NCBI RefSeq assembly: GCF_003576645.1
Contig: NC_044930.1
Coordinates: 1,067,214 to 1,131,213, forward strand
Source of the DNA: Ipomoea triloba
Taxonomy: Eukaryota; Streptophyta; Magnoliopsida; Solanales; Convolvulaceae
DNA length: 64,000 nucleotides
Direction: 5' to 3'
Part shown: positions 1-12,473 of the stretch, one piece after another
Position numbering within the stretch: the stretch's first letter is position 1
How the letters are laid out: every line of letters begins with the position of its first letter
Program-made: the position numbers and the translations under genes
Notes under the pieces: generated by a model
Databases searched by the model: none
What the model saw: only the letters and a program-made list of their open reading frames with translations
What the model was told of the DNA's origin: nothing

Positions 1-789
1 TCTCAGACAAAATAATTTTTTTTTCACATGTGATTCCGCCTTCACTATTGTACGTCTCGTCCATCTCCTACTGTCATTGACTACCAATTTGTCATATTTG
101 GTGCATAATTATTAAAATTTTATCACATTTAATCTTCACGATTAATTTTCAAACTAGTCTTGTGTGCATAACTTTAATCAATACTAGCCCTAATATTATT
201 ATATTGTGATTTAGGTGAAACTAGTCATTGTGATCCTAACCAGTAATCATCCATGCTTAAACTGAATAAGCTATTAAGTAACTTCTACAGAAAAAGTTAA
301 ACTTGACCTTATCACGTTATTTTTATCAAGTCAATTACTCACTTAATTCAACTTAAACTGAAAAAGTTAATAAATTGTCCAAAGTTTTGATGAAGCAACC
401 TATATATGTACATGCAAATAACGCGCGCACACATATATATCAATTCACATAGAATTCAAAGTGTCCCACCTCCACCGCAAGCCACCGCCGCAGGCTGAGC
501 GGCCCCACCAACCGGCACCGCCCCTCGATTTGGTCAGAAATTAGTAAATTTCCAGCTATAAGCATAGCCCCACGATTCCAACAATCATATGTTTCAGACA
601 TGCCAAATATTTTCTATTGCCCCCTTTTTAAGTCATTATTAACTAATTAAGAAAAAATATATATATACAATGACATTTTTTTCTAAGCAAATGGTCCCTG
701 GCCCAGATATTATCTTACAAGTGTTTTCGTGGATGTTTCACGTGTTCATGATACAACTCCTTCTTCATACTATACTTTAACAAATATAA

Positions 790-1060
790 TTAATTTATTA
801 AAAGTTGTTACATGGCCGCATAGGCAGCTCAGTTAGTCATTGCGTTAAAGGGATCCATAGTTGAGTCTCACCCGCGACAGTGTGGGAGCAACTTCTCAAA
901 CTGAGGGGCTCCTTGTGCGCAGTAAACAAATGTTTAGCCTATGTATTCAGCTGAATTATCATGATTTACATCCTCCAAATACTTTGTCGGGTTAGGGTGT
1001 GAAGGGCCACTGGGATTGGGGATTCAGTCTTTCGAAAGAAAGATTCTTTAATTAAAAAGT
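790..1060 (+). mobile_element. SINE-like element (family C), decayed
   Basis: A tRNA-like head is visible: a box A-like stretch (cagctcagttagtcattg) near 812-841 and a box B-like GTTGAGTCTCACC near 861. The text that follows (tgggagcaacttctcaaact, then ctccttgtgcgcag) and a tail ending in tctttcgaaagaaag resemble the body of a plant tRNA-derived SINE. There is no ORF and no clear target-site duplication. The call rests on promoter-like motifs only, so a decayed fragment of another repeat is possible. Confidence 0.4.
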
Positions 1061-2212
1061 CAGTACTTAGAGTGATTGGTATCATGCTGAGTTAGATACT
1101 CCGTATTTACTATAGAGTGGCTTAGTACATACCTGTCAACATTATACATGGATGAGGAGAAAAGCTACAAGCGGCTAAGCTTTACTATAGCTAAAAGTAG
1201 GAAATTAAGAAACTGGAGATGATGATGATGATCAATTAAGTAGGTATAGGAAAGTCAAGATGTCTACAACATTGGACATTTTTAATTTAATGGTGTATAG
1301 TATCTCAGTCAACATTATAATTCCTACGGTGGACCAATCTGTCACCGACCGACCCTAATTGGCATTTATCTCAAAAAAGGGGCTTTGGATCAGTTCAATC
1401 AAGGTGTCATCTTCATCACTGGCCTAACTTTGAATGGAAAAAACAGTAGTGGAGTTGTAGAATTATGAAGATGGCTGCTTCTTTCATGCCGGCCTGCGTC
1501 TGCTTGACCCTAATACACAATGTGGATTCAAAGTCCACAACTTGTATGGTTTCCTAATTTCCACCTAGTGGCATGGCCTGTTGTTTTCTCCACCACACTC
1601 TAGCTAGGGCATGATTCGGTTGACAGGCTATACGTCCACGAGAACAAAAGAGATTAGGGTGATAAAACATCCAACAAGGTAATAACTAGCATTATGTTTA
1701 TAGACAACCTAACTGTACATTTACCGTGTTAATGAGCCCCATGGAGAGGCTCATGAAATAGTGGTCTAAACTCAAAACTCCTATTTGTTAGGTATGGGTG
1801 CCATCACTAATAGCATTTAATGCTTACGCATTATGAGTCGTTGCATCACAATGGTTGAAGTGTCCATAAAAATTCATAGTTGATGATTATATCTATTTAG
1901 TGTGGGGAGGCTCTAGTATAAATAGAAGTTCTAAACATTAGTATTTGGATTTGATCCTTATCGTTTACACTATTACAGGAGATTGAGGTAAATCACATTA
2001 GGAAGATCATGTGCAATGGACTTAACTAAGACGGCATTGAGCACATACACCCTGAATATATAGTAATTGCATATTTCTATTGTCACCTGGATACGTGCAA
2101 AATGTACATATATGGACAAATTATACTTTGAACCAGGATCTACCTTGCATTGTAAACCTTAATCCAAAAATAACCTTTAGAGTCTGCATCTATAGTTGAC
2201 ACTGAAAAAGTC

Positions 2213-2306
2213 ACTACATGCCACTTGACAACAAGGTTCTTGACAACAATTATCAAGTTACTACATGCCACTTGACAACAAGGTTCTTGACAACAATTAT
2301 CAAGTT
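2213..2306. repeat. Two-copy 47-bp tandem repeat
   Basis: A 47-bp unit beginning actacatgccacttgacaac occurs twice head to tail (2213-2259 and 2260-2306) with no difference seen. It lies about 150 bp upstream of the promoter motifs of the SURP/CID gene. Confidence 0.9.
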
Positions 2307-2461
2307 ATTTGTTTACATGTACAAAAACTGTTAACAAGGTGCAGAATGCGTTAACAAAAGGTACATAATTTTTGTATCAGGTTTCACAATGCAATATGAA
2401 CCTGGTCCATGGTATAACAATTGACATATATGACACATTGGCATGTTGTAGAGATTGTGGA

Positions 2462-2533
2462 GGCCCATCTTTCTAGTTGGATTAAACTTCCACAAAGGAA
2501 TAGTGGGCCTCCAACAACGAATTAGTCGGCCCA
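2462..2533 (+). promoter_or_regulatory. Site II (TGGGCC/GGCCCA) cluster upstream of the SURP/CID gene
   Basis: GGCCCA occurs at 2462-2467 and 2528-2533, and TGGGCC at 2504-2509. In plants, clusters of these elements are bound by TCP factors and mark housekeeping genes for translation and RNA processing. The GC- and CT-rich leader at about 2650-2788 follows. A leader intron probably runs from a GT at 2789 to an AG at 3606. The motifs are seen; promoter function and leader intron are inferred. Confidence 0.5.
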
Positions 2534-3666
2534 CAATTTGCATCTTCAAACGGGTTGTTACGTGGGTTACCCAAACTAAATTCGGGCTCCCATCAAGGTT
2601 CTAACTTCTAAGCAGTAAGCATTCTACTCCCCATCGGAAACCCCAATCTAATTAGGAAACAATCGAATCCGCCACCGCCGGAGAGGCGGTACCTCCGCCG
2701 TTCATCGCCACCTCTCATCTCCCTCTCTGCATTCCTTTGCCGTTCTTCCCTCTGGGAGCAGCGAGCCTTCAACCCCGTTCTAGCAAAGGTAACGACAATA
2801 TCAATTTTGCATCTTTTTTTTTTTCTTCAGATTTTTACTTAGGAGTTTATCATGTTAGTATATTAATTAGCTGTATTCGAGCTCATTTCTTTAAGAATTT
2901 TTTTGTAGTTATCTTTCTGCTTAAGTTTAGGGTTAGAGATTTTTGGTATTCGGAGTAGTGGTCAATTACCTGCCATGAGCTGAAGTTCTGAAAATTTTCC
3001 TTCCCCGAATAATGGATGATGGCATTTTAGTTATGAGTAAACTAGATTGAGGTGAAGGAATCGCGTTTGAGCTAGGAGGGGGGCTTCAGATTTTAGTAAT
3101 TTAATATTGTTATTATATAATGAATATGGTGGTCACAGAGCAGAATGCATTGTTTGTGTTAGGATTATTTCTTTTAATCTCACATTTTGAGGGGAAGGAT
3201 AAACATGGATGATGAATGCCATTATAATAAGATAATGTCATGATTTTGTCATATGTATGGTTCTGTTCATTTAAGTGTTATTTAACCCGAAATCATAGAA
3301 AATTTTGCTGAAAAGATGAGGCGATGAGACCTAAAAAAGTAATCAATGAAGATGGAAGTTAATAGATCCAGCCTCAGTTGTTGCTAGCCTAATTTTAATT
3401 GGGTGCAGCTGGATATCATCTAGTTTATCCATCACTTTCCAGCAAAAGGGGAAAAAATCCCATAGAATTATTTGAAATCTTTTTCTTTTTGTAGAATTAA
3501 AAATCAATTTCCTTCTTATTTTTGCTGCATTTTTTCTTGTGTTGCTTGCTTATCTGCTATGGCCAAATGAAGTTTGTTTGATTATTGTTGTCTGTTATTT
3601 GAATAGGTGTCGGAGGGCTTGCGTAGCTTATTTTTGTAGATGTGCTATTATTTTTTCTGAGAGCCG

Positions 3667-6097
3667 ATGGATCGACCTCCTCATGATTATGCAGCTGCTA
3701 TGGCATTTGCCCAACAACAGCACCAAGCGGCTAATATGCAACAGCAGCAACAGTTTGGTTTTCACCCACAGCATCAACAATTTCCTCCATCAGGTCATGG
3801 CCCTCCATTTTTACCTCCGCAATCTTCTCTTCAACAGTTCCCTTACCCTCGCCCATCACAGATTCATCCTCATGCTCCACCTCCTCCTCACCTGCTTCAC
3901 CTACAGCAACAGCAGCAGCATCCTCCCCCAGCTTTTCCACCACACATGCCTCCTCACCTTGCTCCATCACCCTTTCAGGGCCCTTATGACTCTCCACCAC
4001 CTCCTGCTCCTCCACCTTCTGATCCCGAACTTGTAAAGCGCATCGATAAAGTGATTGAGTATGCTGTCAAGAATGGTCCTGAGTTTGAAGCCATGATCCG
4101 TGAAAAGCAGCAAGACAATCCAGGTTATAGCTTCCTATTTGGTGGTGAAGGCCATTATTACTACCGCTACAAGCATTGGATGGCTACACGACCAGCTGGA
4201 GGCCCTTTCAATTCTCCTTTCCCATCCTCTTCTATGCAAATGGTGCACCCTCCAAATCCTATGTTGAGTCCTCCATTAACTGCTCCACAGTATAATGCTT
4301 CCCCTGCTGGTGGGGCTTCAGCACCAGTGTTGGGCCCGCCTCATTTACATCAACCTCCTTTCCAACCCTTCTATGATCAGCAGCACCCTCAGTCTTTTGG
4401 CCGTCCTGATTATGATAATTCATATAGGTCTTTCAAAAGTCATTCTAGACCTCTTCCTCCTGATGTTGACATGGAGTTAAATACTGTCCTCAACAGTCTT
4501 ACTGGTACAAAAGAGTCAATTAAAGGGGCCAAGAATTGGTTCATGCAGAGGTCTCCATTTATACCTGCTTTGGCCGAGGCTCTTAGAGATAGAGTGTTTT
4601 CTCTGGATGATTCTGAAAGGCAACTGCATATTATTTACCTTGCCAATGACATTTTATTTGACAGGTACAATTTCAAAATGTGTTGGTCCTTAACAAACAG
4701 GATGAATAATAGTTTGATGATTTCCTTCCAAAAAAAAAAAAAAAGTTTGATGTTGCATTCGAAGATACCTAGCATGAGGGAATATTGAAATCTGATTGTT
4801 AATGTTTCCAATTGTGTTTCCTGTGATACACAGCTTGCAGCGGCGAATTAATCCTCGTGAGCTTGACACTGAGGCACTTGCATTTAAACCTGTTTTGGCT
4901 TCTATGCTGGCAAGGATTTACCATAATCCTCAAAATAAGGAAGAAAATCAGTCACGACTACAGAAAATTGTGCAGTTTTGGGGCTCCAAGGAAGTTTTTG
5001 ATCAAGACACAATTCGTGTATTTGAAAATGAGATGATTGGTGGGCTCCCTGCAAATTCTTTTGGAGGTCCTCAACGTGACTTGCCAACTCTTGCTGCAGA
5101 TCCCTCTGCTGCTACAGGTACCCATACCTGATCATCTTAAGTAGAATTTGCAAGATTTTAATGTGTCTCTGCATTTCCCCAATTATAGTTTAGCCTGTTT
5201 TACATGTTGCTACCAATAGTTTCATATTTAGTTAATATTTGTTAGGACTGTTGTAATAGGTTATCTTTAACTTTATTAAAGTTTTAGTGAGATTGTTAAT
5301 TGTTGCTTATTGATTTTAACACATTGCATGCTCATTGTTTTGAGAATAAAATAAAATTTCTTGATCGTGCAGGAGGAGCAGACCAAAATGTATTACAGTG
5401 GAAGCCTGATGGCCAAAGTCCGATCCCAAATTTACCAGATCAAGATAAACAAGTTCCTCATATTCCCTCCATGGCCCCCCAGCAGTTTCACTCTACTTCA
5501 GTTCCTCATGCATTTCCCGGGACTTTGCCTATGCCATCTTCAGTTCCACCGTCAAATCTACCACAAACAACACATCTGATGCCAGCATTGACACCAAGTG
5601 TGGGTGAAAAGTTGCCTCCGTATCCCTTGTTTCCACCCGGTCTTATTCCCGGGATGGTTAGAAAAATGCAGATAGGCAGTGGGGTGCCTTACTCCCCCTT
5701 GAGCCCTTTGGATATCCCGACTGTTATACCGCCCTCTACTGTTTCTCAATCCGAAATTCTTGAAAGAGTATCAAAATTCTTTAGGGAGATTGGTGAGGTT
5801 AACCCATCAGAAGGACCCATGAAACCAGCTGATTCACCCGATGAATATGATGATTATGAGAGAGAGCGAGAGCCTCCCATCCGAAAAGGCGGGGCTTGCA
5901 TCCCTCCCCCACCTAACCTCCAGGATTCCGATGGAAGTGCAGATCCCGAACCAAATAGCTCAGGACGACTGGGACTCGGTGCCAGTGCCAATCCAAATGA
6001 GGCCAGTCAATATGACGATGTTTACAGTTCTTACCGGAAACAAAGAAGCACCAATTATCATACATCAATGAGTGCAAGAGCTCCTTCAACTAGGTAG
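3667..6097 (+). CDS. SURP (SWAP) and CID domain protein, CHERP-like splicing/Pol II-associated factor
   Basis: Three coding exons, 3667-4664, 4834-5117 and 5373-6097, join in frame across GT-AG introns to about 668 residues. The first 115 or so residues are rich in Q, P and H. A SURP domain follows (about 119-180, starting [19 protein letters not shown] and holding [17 protein letters not shown]). A CID (about 265-405) spans the exon 1/2 join ([14 protein letters not shown]). The C-terminal part is proline-rich, with an acidic [13 protein letters not shown] stretch near its end. SURP domains occur in splicing factors and CIDs bind the Pol II C-terminal domain or related partners. Human CHERP has the same pairing, so a nuclear role in co-transcriptional splicing is likely. 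The ATG at 3667 is the first in frame after the likely leader intron. Intron 1 carries a 15-base A run at about 4730-4744. The gene converges on the coiled-coil gene, 555 bp between stops. Confidence 0.88.
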
Positions 6098-6651
6098 TGA
6101 GATGTGTTAACAACTTGAGTTTTGCAGTTATATAGTCCCTAAGAGAGACAAAAGGCATGTGATTAAAACAAAATTTTCTTTTAATTTGTACTCTGGTGTT
6201 TAACTTTTGTCATATGAATATTTAGTTTGAACTTGTGCATCTTCTAAATTCTAATCCTGTGATTCTGAACCCATAATTTCATGAAAATCTTGTGAGAAAA
6301 CTATACAACTTGAATAGGATCTGATGTTTCATATTATTATTCCTTTACCATTCCTTTACAATCCCCTCTATTCATAATAAAGTTTTCATTTTTATGGTTT
6401 TCTTGGCATGCAATGCAATTTCAGAGCTTTGCAGTTGCATGTATGTAATCTTGCAAGGGCTGTAAGAATCACAGAGGGAAAGAAAAAGCATATTTCATAG
6501 AAAACATAATAATAATCAGAGTTACAGCTTGAAATATTATACAAGGATGGTAAAAAGCAGTAAATCATTCCTTCCTAGGATTTGTCAAATGTTTCACAAC
6601 AAAACTGGGTTCATGTTAATCCAGAAGAACTACATTAGACTGACTGCTGGC
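6098..6651. other. 3' region between convergent genes
   Basis: AT-rich sequence between the stop codons of the SURP/CID gene (+) and the coiled-coil gene (-). It should hold both 3' UTRs. AATAAA-like signals are visible (for example ataataaag near 6373). No other gene was seen. Confidence 0.6.
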
Positions 6652-9600
6652 TCATTCTCGTCGTTTTGCTCTTCTTGCGCTCTGTCCTTCCCCTTTGAAA
6701 TCTGCCAGCCTCGACTTTGGAGTATCGCCATGAGTAACGCTAGATCTTTCAGAAATGCTACCACAAGGATCGCGCAGTTGGTCCCAATGGCGTGATGGAC
6801 TAGACACATCTCGGCCTGAACTTTTCCTACCAGTACCGTGGTCTCTGAGGCCTGCAACAGCTTTTAGTCTTTGTATTTCTTCCAGATAGCCATATTTCTG
6901 ACCTACTTTCCCCAGTTCATGGAGTCTCTCGGGGTCTAATCGTTCTTCAGAGTTCTGAATATATCCCGCTCGAGTTCCCCAGTCAATTACTTCAGAAGTG
7001 CTCCTCAGAAGCGAAGTGCTTCTTCTGGGTACCTGCCCAGAAACAAAGCTTCTCGTCTTGATTTCATCAACTGAAACTCTACTTGACTCGCGAGCAATGC
7101 CAGACGGATAAGCCCACTTGTCGTTCTTGTTAGTGTTGTCCACGTTCAACTCAATTGAATGAAGCTCGCTTTCTGCTGAGTCTTCGCCACACTCCACTAC
7201 CTCCCCGGAATCATCTTTCTCCTCGTTCTCATAGGAATTAAACCGAGTTTCATTCAAGTATGCAGCAATTTGTTTGCCAATGTCATAATTTGCAGAGCCG
7301 TTTCCTTTTACCTTAGGGCTTTTTGTGACTAGGAATGTATCGAGCTGTTTCCTCAGCTTGTTAACTGCAGAATTTTTGTCCTCGAACTCATGTTTGGCAT
7401 CTGAGAGTTTCATATGAACTCTTTCCTCGCATAATCTGTCAGCTAGTTGGAGCATTACCCTTTCCTTTTTAATCTCTTCATGAATTTTTGCCGATTCCCT
7501 ATTAAGATCTTCAATCTCGCCTCTATCTTCACCATTTCCCCCCGCTAATTCACTACACGTTTGTTCTATTATTTCCCTCGCTCTCTTCTCGTTTTCAAGC
7601 ATTTTCACTGCCTTCGTGAACGAAGCTTTTGTTTCTAACAGCTCCTTCCCGAGTTTCTTGTTTAAGCTCTCAGATCTTCGCCTTAGCTTTCTCTCTACCT
7701 CAAGTTCATTGGCAATGGACTCAATCGCGCTCTCAATTGCTTTCTTCTCTTTACTCTTCCAGGCCGCTTTCTCTTCAGCAAAACACTTCATAAGGTAACT
7801 GATCTCGTTCTGATCTGAACGCTGTTCTTGAATAAGCTGGTTTACCTGCAGGCGCGCCCTTTCAAGTTCGGCATGTAAAGCCGAGACAAGAGACATGCTA
7901 GAAGAAGGCGGGTCAGAACGCGCCCAAATCCGGTTGATTATTTTTAGAAGCTCCTTCGACGTTGTCAGAGCAGTGCTAACATCTTTCAGACGGTTTTTAA
8001 CACCTCCCACCGAGACACTCGTTTGGGATCTGGTCTCCATCTGCAAAACGAGGTAACTGAAATCTCATAATCTTTTTAAACCATTTGAAACAGATGTTCA
8101 ACGAGCCACATATTTTGGGAACTAAATGTATGATCATATATGCGTTTAGGCCTGAATACGTAAGAGAAAACGAAAAGAAGTTAGCTGTGACCTCAACTAG
8201 GCTCGCGCTGCTTAATGAATCTAAAACTCCAACGTTGTGGTTTGCTGTCCTCGACCTGTGGGAAGAACTCGACATCCTCTTCTGGTAACTCCCCGTTCCA
8301 GATCGATCCATCCTCTGTTCAAAGAAAGATTTAACGTTAACGTTCTTGATCATCGAAAAACAATAAACGAAAGTGTCAAAGGGCAACCTAAGTAAGTACC
8401 TAACTCAAGCTCATAATCAATAAAAGTTGCAGTTAAGATTGTCATTTTTGCTGTCTTTAAGATGCAAACCTAAACATGTAAAACATCACCTGCTGTTTAT
8501 ACTACTCCATAGCCAAATCTGAATTAGATTACAAACAAAAATCATCGAAATAACGAGGACGAACTCAAGCTTACATATCATCAATAAAAATTCAGTTTTG
8601 TCAAATCTCAACAAGTGAATATGTGCCATTTTTGCTGTCTATAACATCATCTGCTATTTATACCACTCCATAGCCGAATCTGAATTAGATTACATACAAA
8701 AACCATCGAAATAATGAGGATCAACTCATCAACTCAAGCTTACATATAATCAATAAAAAACCAGTTTTGTCAAATCTCAAACAAGTGAATATGTACCATT
8801 CCTGAACTAGCTTACAGACAAAAAAAATCATCAAAATAATGAGGATGAACTCAAGGTTATAATCAATAAAAATTTCAGTTAAGATTGTCAAGCTTCAGAA
8901 ACATAAACTGTAAGATTTTTCCTAATAATATATATTATATATATTAGGGCTTTAATGAAGTAGTGCAAGTTGACTAAGCTTACTAAACAGTTTGGTTAGA
9001 CTAAATAATTTATAAACTTGGATTGATGGGGTCCAGGATATTCATGATATAGCACATTCAGTTCACTGTACGCATACTGAATAAGCCATCTGTCTGAGTC
9101 GAGTATGAGACAAAAATGGCTAACGATCAACCGATCAAGAGGCAACACAACAAGATAACAAGTTAACAACTATGGCTGGAGATCAATACTGCTTCCACTT
9201 CAGCGAGGTTAGGTTTCTCGTAGATTATTCAATATCATTAGGTTATGTTTAGATCTAACATAAACATCATCTCCTTCTGTTGATTATTTACAGACAAAAA
9301 TCATGAAAAATAATGAGGATGAAGGAACTGCACACCTCAGAGACTGGGCTGTGAGATGGATCGCACAAATGGGAAGAAGCAGACCTCATTTTCTCCTTCT
9401 TCATCACCGTCTTCTTGTTTCCCCTCACTTCCACCTCCTCCATCCCCTCCGGCGCCGGCGACGGCACTTCATTCATCTCCCAGAGAGTCGCCGCCAGCTT
9501 CCGCGCCGAGACAGGCCGCAATGTCCTCGGAGACTCGCCGCCGCCTCTCAGAAACGGCGTCGTTCTCCAGGTCGGCACGGGCGTGTTAGATCTGGACCTT

Positions 9601-9746
9601 CCCAGCCCGTGCCTGCCCTTCCCCACCACAATGGCCCGCTTGAATCTGTAGCTATGAACTATCGACGACGCAGAAGACGGCGACGAGCAGCCCCTTTTCC
9701 GGACTTTGGGTACCAATCCCTCAACCCCCACCCTTTGCATTTGCAA
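6652..9746 (-). CDS. Coiled-coil protein, plant USO1-like group (At5g41620/At1g64180 type)
   Basis: Three exons on the minus strand, 9746-9336, 8314-8192 and 8040-6652, all in phase 0, give about 640 residues. Residues 1-137 are basic and hold the NTPVPTWRTTP motif (about 55-64) and a SARKLAATLWEM stretch that I recall from this plant family. Exon 2 adds 41 Ser/Arg-rich residues. Exon 3 opens with METRSQTSVS and carries a long heptad-rich coiled coil (about 230-415), then an acidic linker and a basic tail ending AKRRE. Arabidopsis relatives are annotated intracellular protein transporter USO1-like; their function is not established. The intron between exons 1 and 2 is repeat-rich. Most of the gene (7154 upward) recurs exactly 2,716 bp downstream after an N, so this copy's true upstream region is probably the one beyond 12580. 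MQMQ at 9746 is the first in-frame ATG; the second Met lies two codons on. Confidence 0.82.
8528..8860. repeat. Degenerate repeat inside the first intron of the coiled-coil gene
   Basis: A motif like gattacaaacaaaaatcatc followed by gaaataacgaggacgaactc recurs at about 8528, 8689 and 8811. Each is followed by an aatcaataaaaa/cagtt block, and the first two also by an aagtgaatatgt block. A fourth start lies near 9287, running into the exon 1 donor region. Spacings are irregular (about 161, 122 and 476 bp). The same array recurs at about 11244-11576 in the duplicated block. Confidence 0.7.
8911..9015. repeat. Short dispersed repeat, copy in coiled-coil gene intron
   Basis: This stretch (gtaagatttttcctaataat, a TATA-rich palindromic core, then agtgcaagttgac and gtttggttagactaaataat) matches about 35372-35463 in the leader intron of the GIR-like gene. 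The first 32 bases differ at one position. It also recurs at about 11627-11731 as part of the duplicated block. It could be a very short MITE or SINE remnant; no terminal repeats were resolved. Confidence 0.65.
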
Positions 9747-9845
9747 AAAAAAAAACCAAACTTTCTTTCACTGAAGAGACCCCAAATCAAGAAAAACTCT
9801 GGGCGTGAATAAAAATCAAATTTTTTTGCTGGATTTTCGCAAAAC

Positions 9846-9870
9846 AAAAAAAAAAAAAAAAAAAAAATNA
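9846..9870. other. Poly-A run, ambiguous base and likely contig junction
   Basis: Twenty-two A (9846-9867), T (9868), N (9869), then sequence matching position 7154 onward. The single N is the only ambiguous base seen in the window. An open frame on the minus strand across this point (9659-10762) fuses exon 3 codons to antisense leader sequence and is not a real protein. Confidence 0.9.
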
Positions 9871-12462
9871 TTGAATGAAGCTCGCTTTCTGCTGAGTCTT
9901 CGCCACACTCCACTACCTCCCCGGAATCATCTTTCTCCTCGTTCTCATAGGAATTAAACCGAGTTTCATTCAAGTATGCAGCAATTTGTTTGCCAATGTC
10001 ATAATTTGCAGAGCCGTTTCCTTTTACCTTAGGGCTTTTTGTGACTAGGAATGTATCGAGCTGTTTCCTCAGCTTGTTAACTGCAGAATTTTTGTCCTCG
10101 AACTCATGTTTGGCATCTGAGAGTTTCATATGAACTCTTTCCTCGCATAATCTGTCAGCTAGTTGGAGCATTACCCTTTCCTTTTTAATCTCTTCATGAA
10201 TTTTTGCCGATTCCCTATTAAGATCTTCAATCTCGCCTCTATCTTCACCATTTCCCCCCGCTAATTCACTACACGTTTGTTCTATTATTTCCCTCGCTCT
10301 CTTCTCGTTTTCAAGCATTTTCACTGCCTTCGTGAACGAAGCTTTTGTTTCTAACAGCTCCTTCCCGAGTTTCTTGTTTAAGCTCTCAGATCTTCGCCTT
10401 AGCTTTCTCTCTACCTCAAGTTCATTGGCAATGGACTCAATCGCGCTCTCAATTGCTTTCTTCTCTTTACTCTTCCAGGCCGCTTTCTCTTCAGCAAAAC
10501 ACTTCATAAGGTAACTGATCTCGTTCTGATCTGAACGCTGTTCTTGAATAAGCTGGTTTACCTGCAGGCGCGCCCTTTCAAGTTCGGCATGTAAAGCCGA
10601 GACAAGAGACATGCTAGAAGAAGGCGGGTCAGAACGCGCCCAAATCCGGTTGATTATTTTTAGAAGCTCCTTCGACGTTGTCAGAGCAGTGCTAACATCT
10701 TTCAGACGGTTTTTAACACCTCCCACCGAGACACTCGTTTGGGATCTGGTCTCCATCTGCAAAACGAGGTAACTGAAATCTCATAATCTTTTTAAACCAT
10801 TTGAAACAGATGTTCAACGAGCCACATATTTTGGGAACTAAATGTATGATCATATATGCGTTTAGGCCTGAATACGTAAGAGAAAACGAAAAGAAGTTAG
10901 CTGTGACCTCAACTAGGCTCGCGCTGCTTAATGAATCTAAAACTCCAACGTTGTGGTTTGCTGTCCTCGACCTGTGGGAAGAACTCGACATCCTCTTCTG
11001 GTAACTCCCCGTTCCAGATCGATCCATCCTCTGTTCAAAGAAAGATTTAACGTTAACGTTCTTGATCATCGAAAAACAATAAACGAAAGTGTCAAAGGGC
11101 AACCTAAGTAAGTACCTAACTCAAGCTCATAATCAATAAAAGTTGCAGTTAAGATTGTCATTTTTGCTGTCTTTAAGATGCAAACCTAAACATGTAAAAC
11201 ATCACCTGCTGTTTATACTACTCCATAGCCAAATCTGAATTAGATTACAAACAAAAATCATCGAAATAACGAGGACGAACTCAAGCTTACATATCATCAA
11301 TAAAAATTCAGTTTTGTCAAATCTCAACAAGTGAATATGTGCCATTTTTGCTGTCTATAACATCATCTGCTATTTATACCACTCCATAGCCGAATCTGAA
11401 TTAGATTACATACAAAAACCATCGAAATAATGAGGATCAACTCATCAACTCAAGCTTACATATAATCAATAAAAAACCAGTTTTGTCAAATCTCAAACAA
11501 GTGAATATGTACCATTCCTGAACTAGCTTACAGACAAAAAAAATCATCAAAATAATGAGGATGAACTCAAGGTTATAATCAATAAAAATTTCAGTTAAGA
11601 TTGTCAAGCTTCAGAAACATAAACTGTAAGATTTTTCCTAATAATATATATTATATATATTAGGGCTTTAATGAAGTAGTGCAAGTTGACTAAGCTTACT
11701 AAACAGTTTGGTTAGACTAAATAATTTATAAACTTGGATTGATGGGGTCCAGGATATTCATGATATAGCACATTCAGTTCACTGTACGCATACTGAATAA
11801 GCCATCTGTCTGAGTCGAGTATGAGACAAAAATGGCTAACGATCAACCGATCAAGAGGCAACACAACAAGATAACAAGTTAACAACTATGGCTGGAGATC
11901 AATACTGCTTCCACTTCAGCGAGGTTAGGTTTCTCGTAGATTATTCAATATCATTAGGTTATGTTTAGATCTAACATAAACATCATCTCCTTCTGTTGAT
12001 TATTTACAGACAAAAATCATGAAAAATAATGAGGATGAAGGAACTGCACACCTCAGAGACTGGGCTGTGAGATGGATCGCACAAATGGGAAGAAGCAGAC
12101 CTCATTTTCTCCTTCTTCATCACCGTCTTCTTGTTTCCCCTCACTTCCACCTCCTCCATCCCCTCCGGCGCCGGCGACGGCACTTCATTCATCTCCCAGA
12201 GAGTCGCCGCCAGCTTCCGCGCCGAGACAGGCCGCAATGTCCTCGGAGACTCGCCGCCGCCTCTCAGAAACGGCGTCGTTCTCCAGGTCGGCACGGGCGT
12301 GTTAGATCTGGACCTTCCCAGCCCGTGCCTGCCCTTCCCCACCACAATGGCCCGCTTGAATCTGTAGCTATGAACTATCGACGACGCAGAAGACGGCGAC
12401 GAGCAGCCCCTTTTCCGGACTTTGGGTACCAATCCCTCAACCCCCACCCTTTGCATTTGCAA
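9870..12462 (-). pseudogene. Second, 3'-truncated copy of the coiled-coil gene (probably artefactual)
   Basis: Exon 1 at 12462-12052, exon 2 at 11030-10908 and the first 887 bp of exon 3 at 10756-9870 repeat the gene described at 6652-9746 without change. The frame is cut at the N at 9869, so the C-terminal part (acidic linker and basic tail) is missing. If the duplication is an assembly overlap, this is the same gene seen twice and its upstream flank (12581 onward) is the true promoter side. If real, it would be a truncated paralogue. Confidence 0.8.
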
Positions 12463-12473
12463 AAAAAAAAACC

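Larger units (their letters stand above)
1..2400. other. Intergenic, no gene recognised
   Basis: AT-rich sequence without a coherent coding frame. It holds a SINE-like block near 790-1060 and a tandem repeat at 2213-2306, both listed separately. A short GC-rich patch at about 463-530 has no recognisable coding content. Nothing else could be supported. Confidence 0.6.

Noticed and set aside
3731..4015. Antisense and alternate-frame open frames over the SURP/CID exon 1
   Set aside because: They are shadows of the Q/P/H-rich coding sequence and show no motif.
9303..9812. 169-codon plus-strand frame with Arg/Pro/His-rich content (also at 12019-12528)
   Set aside because: Lies antisense to exon 1 of the coiled-coil gene, low-complexity composition, no start context or family motif.
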